64,000 nt of DNA from Lachnospiraceae bacterium A2 (GTDB lineage Bacteria; Bacillota; Clostridia; Lachnospirales; Lachnospiraceae). The stretch lies in the NCBI GenBank assembly GCA_000403315.2, contig KE159636.1, positions 2,243,800-2,307,799 on the forward strand, written 5' to 3'. Shown one piece after another: positions 33,929 to 42,568 of this stretch (its first letter is position 1; each line of letters begins with the position of its first letter). A program made the position numbers and the translations under genes. Under the pieces are notes generated by a model. It was given only the letters and a program-made list of their open reading frames with translations, was not told the DNA's origin and ran no database searches.

Positions 33929-35566
33929 ATGATGAGAGCATTATATTCTGGCGTGTCAGGGTTGAAAACACACCAGACCAAGATGGACGTAATCGGTAAT
34001 AATATTGCAAACGTAAATACGGTTGCATTTAAGTCATCCAGCACAGCATTCAGTGAAATTATGTACCAGAACATGTCTGGCGCGTCTGGTGCAACTGCAA
34101 CCAAGGGCGGCATCAATGCCAAGCAGATTGGTCTTGGCGTTACTACCGGTTCCACCTCTGTCAACATCACTACCCCGGGTGCAACACAGACCACTGGGGA
34201 CGGCTGGGACTTAAGGATTACCGGGAACAGCTTCTTTATTGTAAATAACGGTTCTGAGAACTTATTTACAAAGGCAGGGGCGTTTTATGTTGACGGCGCA
34301 GGCAACCTTGCCACCAAGGCGAATGGCTACAATGTCATGGGCTGGCAGGTAGACCCGGATACAGGGGATATCCGTAAAGATACGGTTTCCGTACTGAATA
34401 TCATGAATGAGAAAAACCAGACTTCCCCGCCGGAAGCAACGACGCTGGCAACCTGCAGCGGCGTGCTGGATATTAAGAACAAGCAGGTAAATTCCGATTC
34501 CGGGTATGTCCTGAGCCTGAACTTCTACGATGCACTGGGCTACAATTATAATGCAAAGTTTGCAGTGAAGGCAGTAAACGTGGATGATAAGAATTATACC
34601 GTAGAGCTGACGGACATTACAGATGCTACTGGCCGCTCAATCCTGAATGAATATGCTTCAAGGCCGGAATTTAATGGGGATATGGAAGCTGCAAAAGCTT
34701 CCCTGTTCGGGGCACAGAATACAGCAGTTGTAAGAAATTATAAGATGAATGCAGCGTTTACCTATAACAATGGCACAGTTACGGACAGCAAGGGAGTTGC
34801 ACTGACTTATGCAGAGAAGCCAGACGGCTCCAAAGTGTATGAGAATGCAGACGGCACCTCTTATACTGTTACGGATGTATTTGGCATAACCGGCGACGCA
34901 TTGGCTGCTTTTGATGGAAATACGAATATCACCGCACAGGGGACTTCCGCTACTTTTACTTTCAATGATACAGTGACAGGATGTATCCTGGACTACAATG
35001 AAGACGGCTTAAATCCCGGGACTTTCAATTATATCGGGACGCCGGGGAGCACCAGCATAGCGCTGAATATGGCTTCCATAGGTACGGAGTTCCAGAACAT
35101 TACCATGGATTTCAGCAAGTCTACCTGTTATGAGAATGGGGATAACTGTACGCTGGATTTGCTGAAGGGCGATGAACAGAAGATTAATGGGACAGGAAAG
35201 AAATTAGGCAAGCTGACTGGCCTGCAGGTGCAGGAAGACGGAAAGATTTTCGGCAACTATGACAATGGGAATACCACATTGTTAGGGCAGATTGCGGTGG
35301 CAAACTTCGCAAACCCCTCCGGTTTGGAAAAATTAGGGGACAACTGCTACCGGACAACGCTGAACTCCGGCGAGTTCGACGGAATCGGGCAGGACATTAC
35401 CACAGATGGCGGCAAGATGACGAGCGGCGTGCTGGAAATGTCTAACGTAGACCTTTCTACGGAATTTACAGAAATGATTACTACCCAGAGAGGGTTCCAG
35501 GCAAACTCCAGGATTATCACAACCTCGGATACCCTGCTGGAAGAACTTGTAAACCTGAAACGGTAA
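33929..35566 (+). CDS. flgE: Flagellar hook protein FlgE
   Basis: A 545-residue hook subunit. The N-terminus (MMRALYSGVSGLKTHQTKMDVIGNNIANVNTVAFKSS) and C-terminus (VDLSTEFTEMITTQRGFQANSRIITTSDTLLEELVNLKR) carry the D0 helices of axial proteins; the middle 400 residues form the exposed hook domains and are Gly/Asn/Thr rich. AGGAGG precedes ATG 33929 by 10 bases. It is longer than typical hook proteins of about 400 residues because of an enlarged surface domain. Confidence 0.95.
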   Translation: MMRALYSGVSGLKTHQTKMDVIGNNIANVNTVAFKSSSTAFSEIMYQNMSGASGATATKGGINAKQIGLGVTTGSTSVNITTPGATQTTGDGWDLRITGNSFFIVNNGSENLFTKAGAFYVDGAGNLATKANGYNVMGWQVDPDTGDIRKDTVSVLNIMNEKNQTSPPEATTLATCSGVLDIKNKQVNSDSGYVLSLNFYDALGYNYNAKFAVKAVNVDDKNYTVELTDITDATGRSILNEYASRPEFNGDMEAAKASLFGAQNTAVVRNYKMNAAFTYNNGTVTDSKGVALTYAEKPDGSKVYENADGTSYTVTDVFGITGDALAAFDGNTNITAQGTSATFTFNDTVTGCILDYNEDGLNPGTFNYIGTPGSTSIALNMASIGTEFQNITMDFSKSTCYENGDNCTLDLLKGDEQKINGTGKKLGKLTGLQVQEDGKIFGNYDNGNTTLLGQIAVANFANPSGLEKLGDNCYRTTLNSGEFDGIGQDITTDGGKMTSGVLEMSNVDLSTEFTEMITTQRGFQANSRIITTSDTLLEELVNLKR

Positions 35567-35608
35567 GCGCCTGCTTCGCCTTTTTAGGGGCATAAGGGTT
35601 AGATTTAT

Positions 35609-35649
35609 CCATATATCGGGGAACCAGGCAAAAGTTCCCCGATATATGG
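35609..35649. repeat. Perfect hairpin after flgE
   Basis: CCATATATCGGGGAAC (35609-35624) pairs without mismatch with 35634-35649 across a 9-base loop. No T run follows, so in mRNA it may act as a stability or processing element at the 3' end of the flgE message rather than a terminator. Confidence 0.7.
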
Positions 35650-35666
35650 TTTGCAGTTAGGGATGC

Positions 35667-35748
35667 GGGCTTTTGGCGGCTGCAGCGGCTGGAAGGACAG
35701 CAAGGCAATCAGGCTTTTGGCGGGCTGCAGCGGCCAAAAGACAGCAGG
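35667..35748. repeat. Tandem direct repeats between flgE and flbD
   Basis: Two copies of a 38-39-bp unit (35667-35705 and 35711-35748) share CTTTTGGCGG, CTGCAGCGG and GACAGCA blocks. In the second copy CTTTTGGC and GCCAAAAG form a hairpin. There is no coding sequence in this 200-base gap before flbD. Confidence 0.6.
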
Positions 35749-35768
35749 AAAGATAAGGTGGTGCGGCC

Positions 35769-35978
35769 ATGGTAGAAGTAACAAAACTGAATGGTTCCAC
35801 AGTGTTAGTCAACGCGGAGCTGATTGAGAGCGTGGAGGAAACACCGGATACTGTCCTTTCTTTTGTAACAGGGAAGAAATTAATTGTAAAAGAAAGTAGA
35901 CAAGAGATAAAAAATTTAGTAATATTATACAAGAGAGAAATTGCAGCATCAGGTCTTCCCTGGCTGGAAAAAGAATAG
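35769..35978 (+). CDS. flbD: FlbD/SwrD family flagellar protein
   Basis: A 69-residue protein with the conserved core MVEVTKLNGSTVLVNAELIESVEETPDTVLSFVTGKK, the FlbD (YlzI/SwrD) family. In Bacillus subtilis SwrD raises flagellar torque for swarming; it lies at the same place after flgE. Here it directly precedes motAB, which supports a link to stator power. ATG 35769 follows AAGGTGG. Confidence 0.9.
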   Translation: MVEVTKLNGSTVLVNAELIESVEETPDTVLSFVTGKKLIVKESRQEIKNLVILYKREIAASGLPWLEKE

Positions 35979-36059
35979 CTTATGGAGCATGTGCAGATTA
36001 TCCGTAAGCTGAAATACGGATAGAATATATTTCATGGATGAAAAGGGCAGGTGGCTAAA

Positions 36060-36848
36060 GTGGATATAGCGTCTATATTGGGAATTATACTTGGAATTGT
36101 GTTGTTTGTGTTTGGGGTGCTTGTTGGTGGCGGGAACCTTGTCAGGGACTTCTGGGATGTCCCTTCTGTAGTCATCACGATTGGAGGTTCCTTGGTGGGT
36201 GTGCTTGCATCCCACAAGCTTCCAGACTTTATCAATGGGCTTAAGTCCATTACGCTGACATTTAAGGATACCAAGTCAGATGTAAGCGAAGTAATTAAGA
36301 ACATTATTGATTTATCGAACATAGCAAGGAAGGAAGGCCTTCTGGCATTGGAAGAAGCAGCCAACGGCATTGAGGATGAATTCCTGAAAAAAGGCGTTAT
36401 GCTAGTCGTTGACGGCACGGACCCGGAATTAGTCCGGGGAATTATGGAAGCTGACTTAATCAGCGTGGAGGAACGCCATAATGTGAATATTGGGTTTTGG
36501 AAAGCATGGGAGGGCTTAGGCCCTGCCTGGGGTATGATTGGTACCCTGATTGGCCTGATTAACATGTTGGCGAAGCTGGATGACCCTTCAACGGTAGGGC
36601 CGTCCATGTCCGTTGCGCTGGTTACGACATTGTATGGTTCGCTGATTGCGAACTGGCTCTGTAACCCTACGGCGGCTAAGCTGAAAGTAAATAATGACGA
36701 AGAAATCAGGATTAAGGAAATTACCGTGGAAGGATTGTTATCCATTCAGGCGGGCGAGAACCCCCGTGTAATTGAAGAAAAACTGAAATCCTTCCTGTCT
36801 CCGAAGATGCGTGAAGGCATGACGGAACAGGGTGGAGGTGAAGAATAG
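36060..36848 (+). CDS. motA: Flagellar stator protein MotA
   Basis: A 262-residue membrane protein with four transmembrane segments (about 4-22, 30-48, 150-170, 183-203) and a cytoplasmic loop carrying charged residues that contact FliG. WGMIGTLIGLINML and MSVALVTTLYGSLIANWL are the MotA/PomA signatures. GTG 36060 is preferred (GGTGG about 6 bases upstream, product MDIASILGIILG); GTG 36051 is the alternative. It overlaps motB by one base. Confidence 0.94.
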   Translation: MDIASILGIILGIVLFVFGVLVGGGNLVRDFWDVPSVVITIGGSLVGVLASHKLPDFINGLKSITLTFKDTKSDVSEVIKNIIDLSNIARKEGLLALEEAANGIEDEFLKKGVMLVVDGTDPELVRGIMEADLISVEERHNVNIGFWKAWEGLGPAWGMIGTLIGLINMLAKLDDPSTVGPSMSVALVTTLYGSLIANWLCNPTAAKLKVNNDEEIRIKEITVEGLLSIQAGENPRVIEEKLKSFLSPKMREGMTEQGGGEE

Positions 36849-37675
36849 TGGCAAAAAAGAAGAAAAAGGATTCTGGCGGGGGTACAGCCAACTGGATGAA
36901 CACCTTCGCAGACTTGATGAACCTTTTGCTGTGCTTTTTCGTGTTATTGTTCTCCATGTCTTCTGTGGATGCAGATAAGTTTGAAGCCTTGGTCCAGTCT
37001 TTGGAGCACAGCTTCAGCATCCTGCCCCAGGGGGGGTCTTCCATTGGGGATGGGCAGATGGTGGCGGCTGGCGTTAACCAGTTGCAGCTCTTAGACCAGT
37101 TTTATAAGGAAGCGACCAATTCTTCCAGTGAGGAAGAAGGGGAAGATAACGAGGCGGAGGAAGATAACCCAGAGCAGGCATTAAAGCAGGAAATGGCAGA
37201 AGCAGGCTTAAAGGAATCTGAGGAAATGGCGGAACAGATAGAAAAGATGCTGGAGGAGCAGCGGATTGCCGACCAGGTAGAGCTGGATTCCAACGCCCAG
37301 TTTGTGCGCCTGACGTTAAACGGCGCATTGCTGTTTGATTCCGGGCAGTCCAAGATACGGGAAGATGCCCTTCCGCTGGTGGATAAGCTATCATTAATTT
37401 TGGAAAATTACAACAGCAGTCTGATTGATATAGAAGGGCATACGGACAATGTCCCCATTAGCAATGAAAGATACGAAAATAACGATGTATTATCTGCCTA
37501 CCGGGCTTTTTCAGTGAAAGATTATGTATTAGGAAAGACTACGCTGGAAGCAGGAAAAATCAATGCAACCGGGTGCGGGGAATACAACCCAGTCGCAGAT
37601 AATGCCACACCTGAAGGGCGGGCAAGGAACCGGCGGGTGGAGATTAAGATATACAATTCGTATAATTCAAATTAG
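36848..37675 (+). CDS. motB: Flagellar stator protein MotB
   Basis: A 275-residue protein with one transmembrane helix (about 17-38) that includes the ion-conducting Asp22 (FADLMNLLL), an acidic linker (about 95-135) and a C-terminal OmpA-like peptidoglycan-binding domain (IEGHTDNVPIS, then RAFSVKDYVL, ATGCGEYNPVADNATPEGRARNRRVEI). The GTG start shares its first base with the motA stop. Putting motAB inside the fla operon differs from Bacillus subtilis, where they are separate. Confidence 0.95.
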   Translation: MAKKKKKDSGGGTANWMNTFADLMNLLLCFFVLLFSMSSVDADKFEALVQSLEHSFSILPQGGSSIGDGQMVAAGVNQLQLLDQFYKEATNSSSEEEGEDNEAEEDNPEQALKQEMAEAGLKESEEMAEQIEKMLEEQRIADQVELDSNAQFVRLTLNGALLFDSGQSKIREDALPLVDKLSLILENYNSSLIDIEGHTDNVPISNERYENNDVLSAYRAFSVKDYVLGKTTLEAGKINATGCGEYNPVADNATPEGRARNRRVEIKIYNSYNSN

Positions 37676-37690
37676 AAAGGAAAGACAGCA

Positions 37691-38212
37691 ATGAAAAAGA
37701 ATTTAATGAGTGTTTTAATCCTGGCACTGGTAGTTGCAAACCTGGTGCTCACAGCAATCCTTATGATTTCCGTTGTGCCCCAGACAAAGAAGGCAAATGA
37801 ACTGGTTACGAAAGTGTGCTCCGCCATTGACTTGGAGCTGGAGGGCGGGAAAGACAATTCATCCCTGAACCTTCCTATGGACCAATTGGATACGATTAAG
37901 ATTGAAGAAGGGGCAAGCATTACTATTAACTTAAAGGAAGGCGATGATGGGAAGCCGCACCATGCAGTAATTTCCGTAGCCCTTGCCCTTAATACAAAAA
38001 GCGACGGCTATAAGACCTATGGGGTAGAAGGGATTACCGCAAAAGAGGCCCTGATTAAGGATGAGGTAATTAAAATCGTTTCTGGCTATACTTATGAGGA
38101 ACTGAAAAAAGACCAGACAAAAGCACAGGATGCTATATTGACCCGCCTGCGCAGGATGTATGAATCTGATTTTATTGTAAGCGTGGCGTTCCCAACTTAT
38201 AATTACGAATAA
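37691..38212 (+). CDS. fliL: Flagellar basal body-associated protein FliL
   Basis: A 173-residue single-pass membrane protein (segment about 8-28) with a C-terminal extracytoplasmic domain (YGVEGITAKEALIKDEVIKIVSGYTYEELKKDQTKAQDAILTRL) typical of FliL, which surrounds the stator. It follows motB by 15 bases, which suits its role in stabilising stators. Confidence 0.88.
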   Translation: MKKNLMSVLILALVVANLVLTAILMISVVPQTKKANELVTKVCSAIDLELEGGKDNSSLNLPMDQLDTIKIEEGASITINLKEGDDGKPHHAVISVALALNTKSDGYKTYGVEGITAKEALIKDEVIKIVSGYTYEELKKDQTKAQDAILTRLRRMYESDFIVSVAFPTYNYE

Positions 38213-38348
38213 GCTGTGCCTGCGGCCGGATGGATGCTTTATGGGAAGGCTTATATAAGGCAGTTAGCCGGAACTGGGATATTCTATGGTGCAGCGGCTT
38301 ATGGGAAAGAAGTAAAAATACAGGATAGATGTCAGGTGGTGAGTGAGA

Positions 38349-39329
38349 ATGAGCGAGGTCTTATCGCAAAATGAGATAGACAGTCTGCTGAGTGCCTTGA
38401 GTAATGGGGAGTTGGATGCAGATGAGATTAAGGACTCCGGGGAAAAGCAGGTAAAGGATTATGATTTTGCAAGGCCTGCGAAGTTTTCCAAAGAGCATCT
38501 TCGTACAATGGAGATTATATTTGAACATTACGGCAGGCTGTTGTCTACCAACCTTCCAGCTTATCTGCGGAAGACGATACAGGTAGAAGTCATGAATTCA
38601 GAGGCGGTTACATATTCGGAGTTTTCCAATTCCATGTCGAACCCGGTGCTGCTGGGAATTGTAAACTTTGCACCGATGCCGGGCAGCATTATCATAGATT
38701 TGGCTTCTAATCTGGGATATGCCATGGTTGACCGGATGTTAGGCGGCGCAGGCGTCCCCTTAGAGCGCACCCGGGATTTTTCAGAAATAGAGCTTTTGAT
38801 TATTGAACGTATTATGAATGTGTGCATTAACCTGCTCCGGGAACCTTGGGAGAATGTAGAGGAGATACACCCAAGGCTTGAACGGATTGAAACCAATTCG
38901 CAGTTTGCCCAGTTTATTTCGCCCAGTGAGATGATTGCAATTATTACCATCAATATTAAAATCGGCGATGTAGAAGGGCTGATGAATATCTGCCTTCCTT
39001 ATATGACGCTGGAAGACGTGATGGATAAGCTGAATACGAAGTACTGGTTTTCTACTATGCAGGCCCGTGGGGAACAGGAATATACGGAAGTGATTGAGTC
39101 GATCCTCCATAAAGCCCCGATGCCGGTAAAAGCAGTGTTAGGCAAAAGCGTAATTTCTGTAAATGATTTTATCAACCTTCAGGTAGGGGATATCATCCGT
39201 TTGGACAGGAAAGTGGAAGATGAACTGGATATATATGTGGGAAATATTAAAAAGTTTACTGCTTTGCCCGGTGCATCTGGCGAACAGTATGCAGTAAGAG
39301 TTACATCAGTAGTCAGAGAGGAGCAATGA
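38349..39329 (+). CDS. fliM: Flagellar motor switch protein FliM
   Basis: A 326-residue C-ring protein. The extreme N-terminus LSQNEIDSLLSAL is the phospho-CheY binding motif; the middle CheC-like part includes YDFARPAKFSKEHLRTMEIIFEHYGRLL, and the C-terminus is a FliN-like domain. ATG 38349 follows AGGTGG by 9 bases. Confidence 0.96.
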   Translation: MSEVLSQNEIDSLLSALSNGELDADEIKDSGEKQVKDYDFARPAKFSKEHLRTMEIIFEHYGRLLSTNLPAYLRKTIQVEVMNSEAVTYSEFSNSMSNPVLLGIVNFAPMPGSIIIDLASNLGYAMVDRMLGGAGVPLERTRDFSEIELLIIERIMNVCINLLREPWENVEEIHPRLERIETNSQFAQFISPSEMIAIITINIKIGDVEGLMNICLPYMTLEDVMDKLNTKYWFSTMQARGEQEYTEVIESILHKAPMPVKAVLGKSVISVNDFINLQVGDIIRLDRKVEDELDIYVGNIKKFTALPGASGEQYAVRVTSVVREEQ

Positions 39330-39333
39330 GATT

Positions 39334-40512
39334 ATGGATGGAGTTTTATCACAAGAGGAAATTAGTGCTCTGCTGAATGATAATTCCAGTATGGATGCAG
39401 TCACCGAAGCGGAAGGGCTTGAGCAGCTTACCCCGGAAGAAATTGACGCGATTGGTGAGATTTCCAATATCAGCATGGGGACAGCGGCAACCACCTTATT
39501 TTCCCTTGTAAACAGGAAGGTAGACATATCTACGCCAGTAGTTACGTTTGCGACATGGGATGATATTGTAGAGGCATATGAAAGGCCTTGTGTATTTATC
39601 CGGATTGCTTATACCGTCGGATTGGACGGGAGCAACCTTTTGGTATTGAAAGAGCATGATGTTAAGATTATTACAGACTTGATGATGGGCGGCGACGGCA
39701 CGAACCTGGACGGCGAGCTTGGGGAACTGCACTTAAGCGCCATCAGCGAAGCTATGAACCAGATGATGGGGAGCGCGGCAACATCCCTCTCCTCCATGCT
39801 GAATAAGATGATTGACATCAGCCCCCCATCGGCTGACCTGGTGGACTTAAAGGACACCTTGAATGGGGAAGAAATTGACGAATTCTTAGCCAGCCGGTTC
39901 GTAAAGATTTCTTTTAAAATGGAAATCGGGGATTTGGTAAACAGCGAGATTATGCAGTTATACCCATTCTCCTTTGCAAAGGAGATGTGTTCCGGCGTAA
40001 CCTCCACGATGGAAGCAGATATTTCCGCTTCACCGGAGCCTGCGCCAGCGCCCCAGCCAGCCCCAGCCCCAGCGCCCCAGCCGGCGCCGATGCCCCAGCA
40101 GCCAATGCCCCAGCAGGCGATGCCCCAGCAGCCAGTGATGGGTATGCCGATGATGGGCCAGCCAATGATGGGTATGCCCATGGGTGATATGTCCCAGATG
40201 TATGCCCAGCAGCCAGTCAATGTGCAGCCAGCCCAGTTCCAGGCTTTTTCGGGGGATTTCAACCCGATTACACAGCAGGAAAATATCGGGCTGATTATGG
40301 ATGTGCCGCTGGATGTTACGGTAGAGCTTGGGCGGACCAGCAAGTCCATCCATGATATTTTAGAGTTTGCCCCGGGCACAATTATTGAGCTGAATAAGAT
40401 TGCCGGGGAGCCAATTGATGTGTTAGTTAATGGTAAATATGTAGCAAAAGGCGAGGTAGTAGTATTGGAAGAAAGCTTTGGCGTGCGTATTACCGAAATA
40501 ATAAATAACTAA
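39334..40512 (+). CDS. fliY: Flagellar motor switch phosphatase FliY
   Basis: A 392-residue switch protein. It begins with a CheY-binding-like motif (LSQEEISALLND), then a CheC-like phosphatase domain with two active-site copies (EISNISMGTAAT near 43 and EAMNQMMGSAATSLSS near 140), a 75-residue Pro/Met/Gln/Ala linker (about 228-300) and a C-terminal FliN domain (DVPLDVTVELGRTSKSIHDILEFAPGTIIEL). In Bacillus it dephosphorylates CheY-P at the motor. The linker contains repeated PMPQQ and MGMPM units. Confidence 0.95.
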   Translation: MDGVLSQEEISALLNDNSSMDAVTEAEGLEQLTPEEIDAIGEISNISMGTAATTLFSLVNRKVDISTPVVTFATWDDIVEAYERPCVFIRIAYTVGLDGSNLLVLKEHDVKIITDLMMGGDGTNLDGELGELHLSAISEAMNQMMGSAATSLSSMLNKMIDISPPSADLVDLKDTLNGEEIDEFLASRFVKISFKMEIGDLVNSEIMQLYPFSFAKEMCSGVTSTMEADISASPEPAPAPQPAPAPAPQPAPMPQQPMPQQAMPQQPVMGMPMMGQPMMGMPMGDMSQMYAQQPVNVQPAQFQAFSGDFNPITQQENIGLIMDVPLDVTVELGRTSKSIHDILEFAPGTIIELNKIAGEPIDVLVNGKYVAKGEVVVLEESFGVRITEIINN

Positions 40513-40547
40513 AAAATAATTCAAAGTGATTTCAAGGAGAAGAAGAC

Positions 40548-40910
40548 ATGGCAAAGAATATTTTAATTTGTGATGATGCAGCGTTTATGAGAATGATGAT
40601 TAAGGACATCCTTACAAAAAATGGCTACAATATCGCAGGGGAAGCCGAAAACGGCCTGAAAGCAGTGGAAAAGTACAATGAAACGAAACCAGACTTAGTG
40701 CTGATGGACATTACCATGCCAGAGATGGATGGAATCCAGGCATTGAAGCAGATTAAGGCAACAGACCCTTCTGCATGTGTGATTATGTGTTCTGCAATGG
40801 GCCAACAGGCAATGGTTATTGAAGCAATCCAGTCTGGGGCTAAGGACTTTATCGTTAAGCCGTTCCAGGCAGAGCGTGTATTGGAAGCAGTGAAAAAAGT
40901 AGTTGGGTAA
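40548..40910 (+). CDS. cheY: Chemotaxis response regulator CheY
   Basis: A 120-residue single receiver domain. The acidic pocket Asp9/Asp10, phosphoacceptor Asp54 (LVLMDITMPEMDG) and Lys104 (KPF) are present. Phosphorylated by CheA, it binds FliM and FliY to change motor rotation. ATG 40548 follows AAGGAGAAG. Located between fliY and fliO as in Bacillus subtilis. Confidence 0.96.
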   Translation: MAKNILICDDAAFMRMMIKDILTKNGYNIAGEAENGLKAVEKYNETKPDLVLMDITMPEMDGIQALKQIKATDPSACVIMCSAMGQQAMVIEAIQSGAKDFIVKPFQAERVLEAVKKVVG

Positions 40911-40911
40911 T

Positions 40912-41292
40912 ATGGTTTTACTGGAAATTTCCTCAGGATGGGAGAGTTTTTTCCAACTGATTGGCATATTGCTGGTATTTATCGTTGTGCTGGCAGCCAC
41001 ATATGTGGTTACCAAGTGGATTGCAGAGTACCAGCAGGGAGTCACGGCAGATAAGAACATACATGTGATTGAAACCTTCCGGGTAAGCAGCAATAAGTTT
41101 ATCCAGATTATTCAGGTTGGGAAAAAATATCTGGCTGTTTCCGTCTGCAAAGACACGATGGATGTTTTGGCGGAACTGACAGAGGAGCAGCTTACCTGGC
41201 TGCCTTCCATGGAAGAAAAGAAGGAATCCCCTGTAAATGGGAGTTTTCAGGAAATACTGGAAAACCTGAAGAAAAAAATCCCTAGGAAGTAG
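40912..41292 (+). CDS. fliO: Flagellar biosynthetic protein FliO
   Basis: A 126-residue protein with one membrane segment (about 14-34) and a small cytoplasmic domain containing VIETFRVSSNKFIQIIQVGKKYLAVSVCKD, the FliO/FliZ pattern. FliO helps FliP assemble in the export gate. The start at 40912 is one base after the cheY stop and its ribosome site is weak, so translation may be coupled. Confidence 0.88.
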   Translation: MVLLEISSGWESFFQLIGILLVFIVVLAATYVVTKWIAEYQQGVTADKNIHVIETFRVSSNKFIQIIQVGKKYLAVSVCKDTMDVLAELTEEQLTWLPSMEEKKESPVNGSFQEILENLKKKIPRK

Positions 41293-41302
41293 GAAAAGCA
41301 TT

Positions 41303-42190
41303 ATGAGGAAGCTGAAAAAAATATGTTGCGGTTTTTCCTTTGCCTTTGGGACGGCAACGCTGCTTTTGGCATTGTTTTTATGTTTTGGGCAAAGTGCGTA
41401 TGCAACAGAAGCCACGGAGGGCAACCAGGGGATCACGGACGAGAGGAGGCAGGAAGCAAGCGAACTGACTCTGCCGAATAACAACCCGGCAGATCGCGGG
41501 AATACCAACGGCATTTTTGTTAGCTGGAACAATGATGAGGGGAACTTGTCAGGGAATATCAGGATTCTGTTGGTACTGACAGTAATTTCCTTGGCGCCGG
41601 CTATCCTGATTATGCTTACGTCATTTACGAGGATTGTTGTGGTGCTGCATTTTGTGAGGACTGCTGTTGGTACCCAGACGGTTCCGCCCAACCAGGTAAT
41701 GGTGGGCCTTGCGCTGTTTTTGACGCTGTTCATTATGAACCCCGTATTTTCTGAAATTAATGAAACAGCAATCCAGCCGTTAGAAGCCAATGAGATTAAT
41801 CAGGAGGAGGCAATGGAACGGATAGAAGCCCCCATCCGCAGGTTCATGTATAAGGAAATGCAGCGGAAGGACTTAAAACTTTTTTGTGACATTGCTGAAA
41901 TTGACATGGCTGGCATGGATTTAAGCGAACCAGAAACCTTAGAGCCTATTCCCATGAATGTGGTGATCCCGGCTTTCATTGTCAGCGAACTGCGTACGGC
42001 GTTTATTATTGGGTTTTTAATTTATATCCCATTTATCGTAATTGACATGGTGGTTGCTTCGGTACTGATGTCCATGGGTATGATGATGCTGCCGCCTACT
42101 ACGATTTCCATGCCGTTTAAGATATTGCTTTTTGTGCTTGCAGACGGATGGAATTTGGTAATCAGCAACCTTGTGAAGACTTTTTACTGA
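41303..42190 (+). CDS. fliP: Flagellar export gate protein FliP
   Basis: A 295-residue membrane protein with a cleavable signal peptide (about 1-33), an extra 55-residue hydrophilic stretch, then four membrane segments. ILIMLTSFTRIVVVLHFVRTAVGTQTVPPNQVMVGLALFLT is the FliP signature. It forms the core of the type III export gate with FliQ and FliR. Confidence 0.95.
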   Translation: MRKLKKICCGFSFAFGTATLLLALFLCFGQSAYATEATEGNQGITDERRQEASELTLPNNNPADRGNTNGIFVSWNNDEGNLSGNIRILLVLTVISLAPAILIMLTSFTRIVVVLHFVRTAVGTQTVPPNQVMVGLALFLTLFIMNPVFSEINETAIQPLEANEINQEEAMERIEAPIRRFMYKEMQRKDLKLFCDIAEIDMAGMDLSEPETLEPIPMNVVIPAFIVSELRTAFIIGFLIYIPFIVIDMVVASVLMSMGMMMLPPTTISMPFKILLFVLADGWNLVISNLVKTFY

Positions 42191-42233
42191 GCAGGGGATA
42201 AAGTTTTGCGGGCATAAGGGCAGTTGTGGATTC

Positions 42234-42259
42234 CAACCACTTGCAGAAGCAAGTGGTTG
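42234..42259 (+). repeat. Hairpin between fliP and fliQ
   Basis: CAACCACTTGC (42234-42244) and its exact complement (42249-42259) form an 11-bp stem with a 4-base loop, 28 bases upstream of fliQ. No T tract follows, so it is more likely an mRNA processing or translation element than a terminator. Confidence 0.65.
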
Positions 42260-42286
42260 CAGAGCAGAAAAGGAAGGTGGCGGAAT

Positions 42287-42559
42287 ATGATTACAGAAGG
42301 GCAGGTTATGGACATAGCACGGGAGGCGTTGTTCCTGATTATCAAGGTTTCTGCCCCCCTGCTGTTAATTTCTTTGGTGATAGGCCTGATTGTCAGCATT
42401 TTCCAGACCATTACATCCATTCAGGAGCAGACGCTGACGTTTGTGCCGAAGATACTGCTTGTTTTTATTGGCATGATGCTGCTGGGCGGCTGGATGCTGG
42501 AGAACCTGACAAGCTTCATAACGGATTTATGGAGTGATTTTGGCGTGTATCTGCGTTAG
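42287..42559 (+). CDS. fliQ: Flagellar export gate protein FliQ
   Basis: A 90-residue protein with two membrane helices (about 16-38 and 55-75). VSAPLLLISLVIGLIVSIFQTITSIQEQTLTFVPKI is the FliQ signature. ATG 42287 follows GGAAGGTGG; the longer in-frame extension contains the hairpin and is rejected. Confidence 0.95.
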   Translation: MITEGQVMDIAREALFLIIKVSAPLLLISLVIGLIVSIFQTITSIQEQTLTFVPKILLVFIGMMLLGGWMLENLTSFITDLWSDFGVYLR

Positions 42560-42568
42560 GTTGACAGT

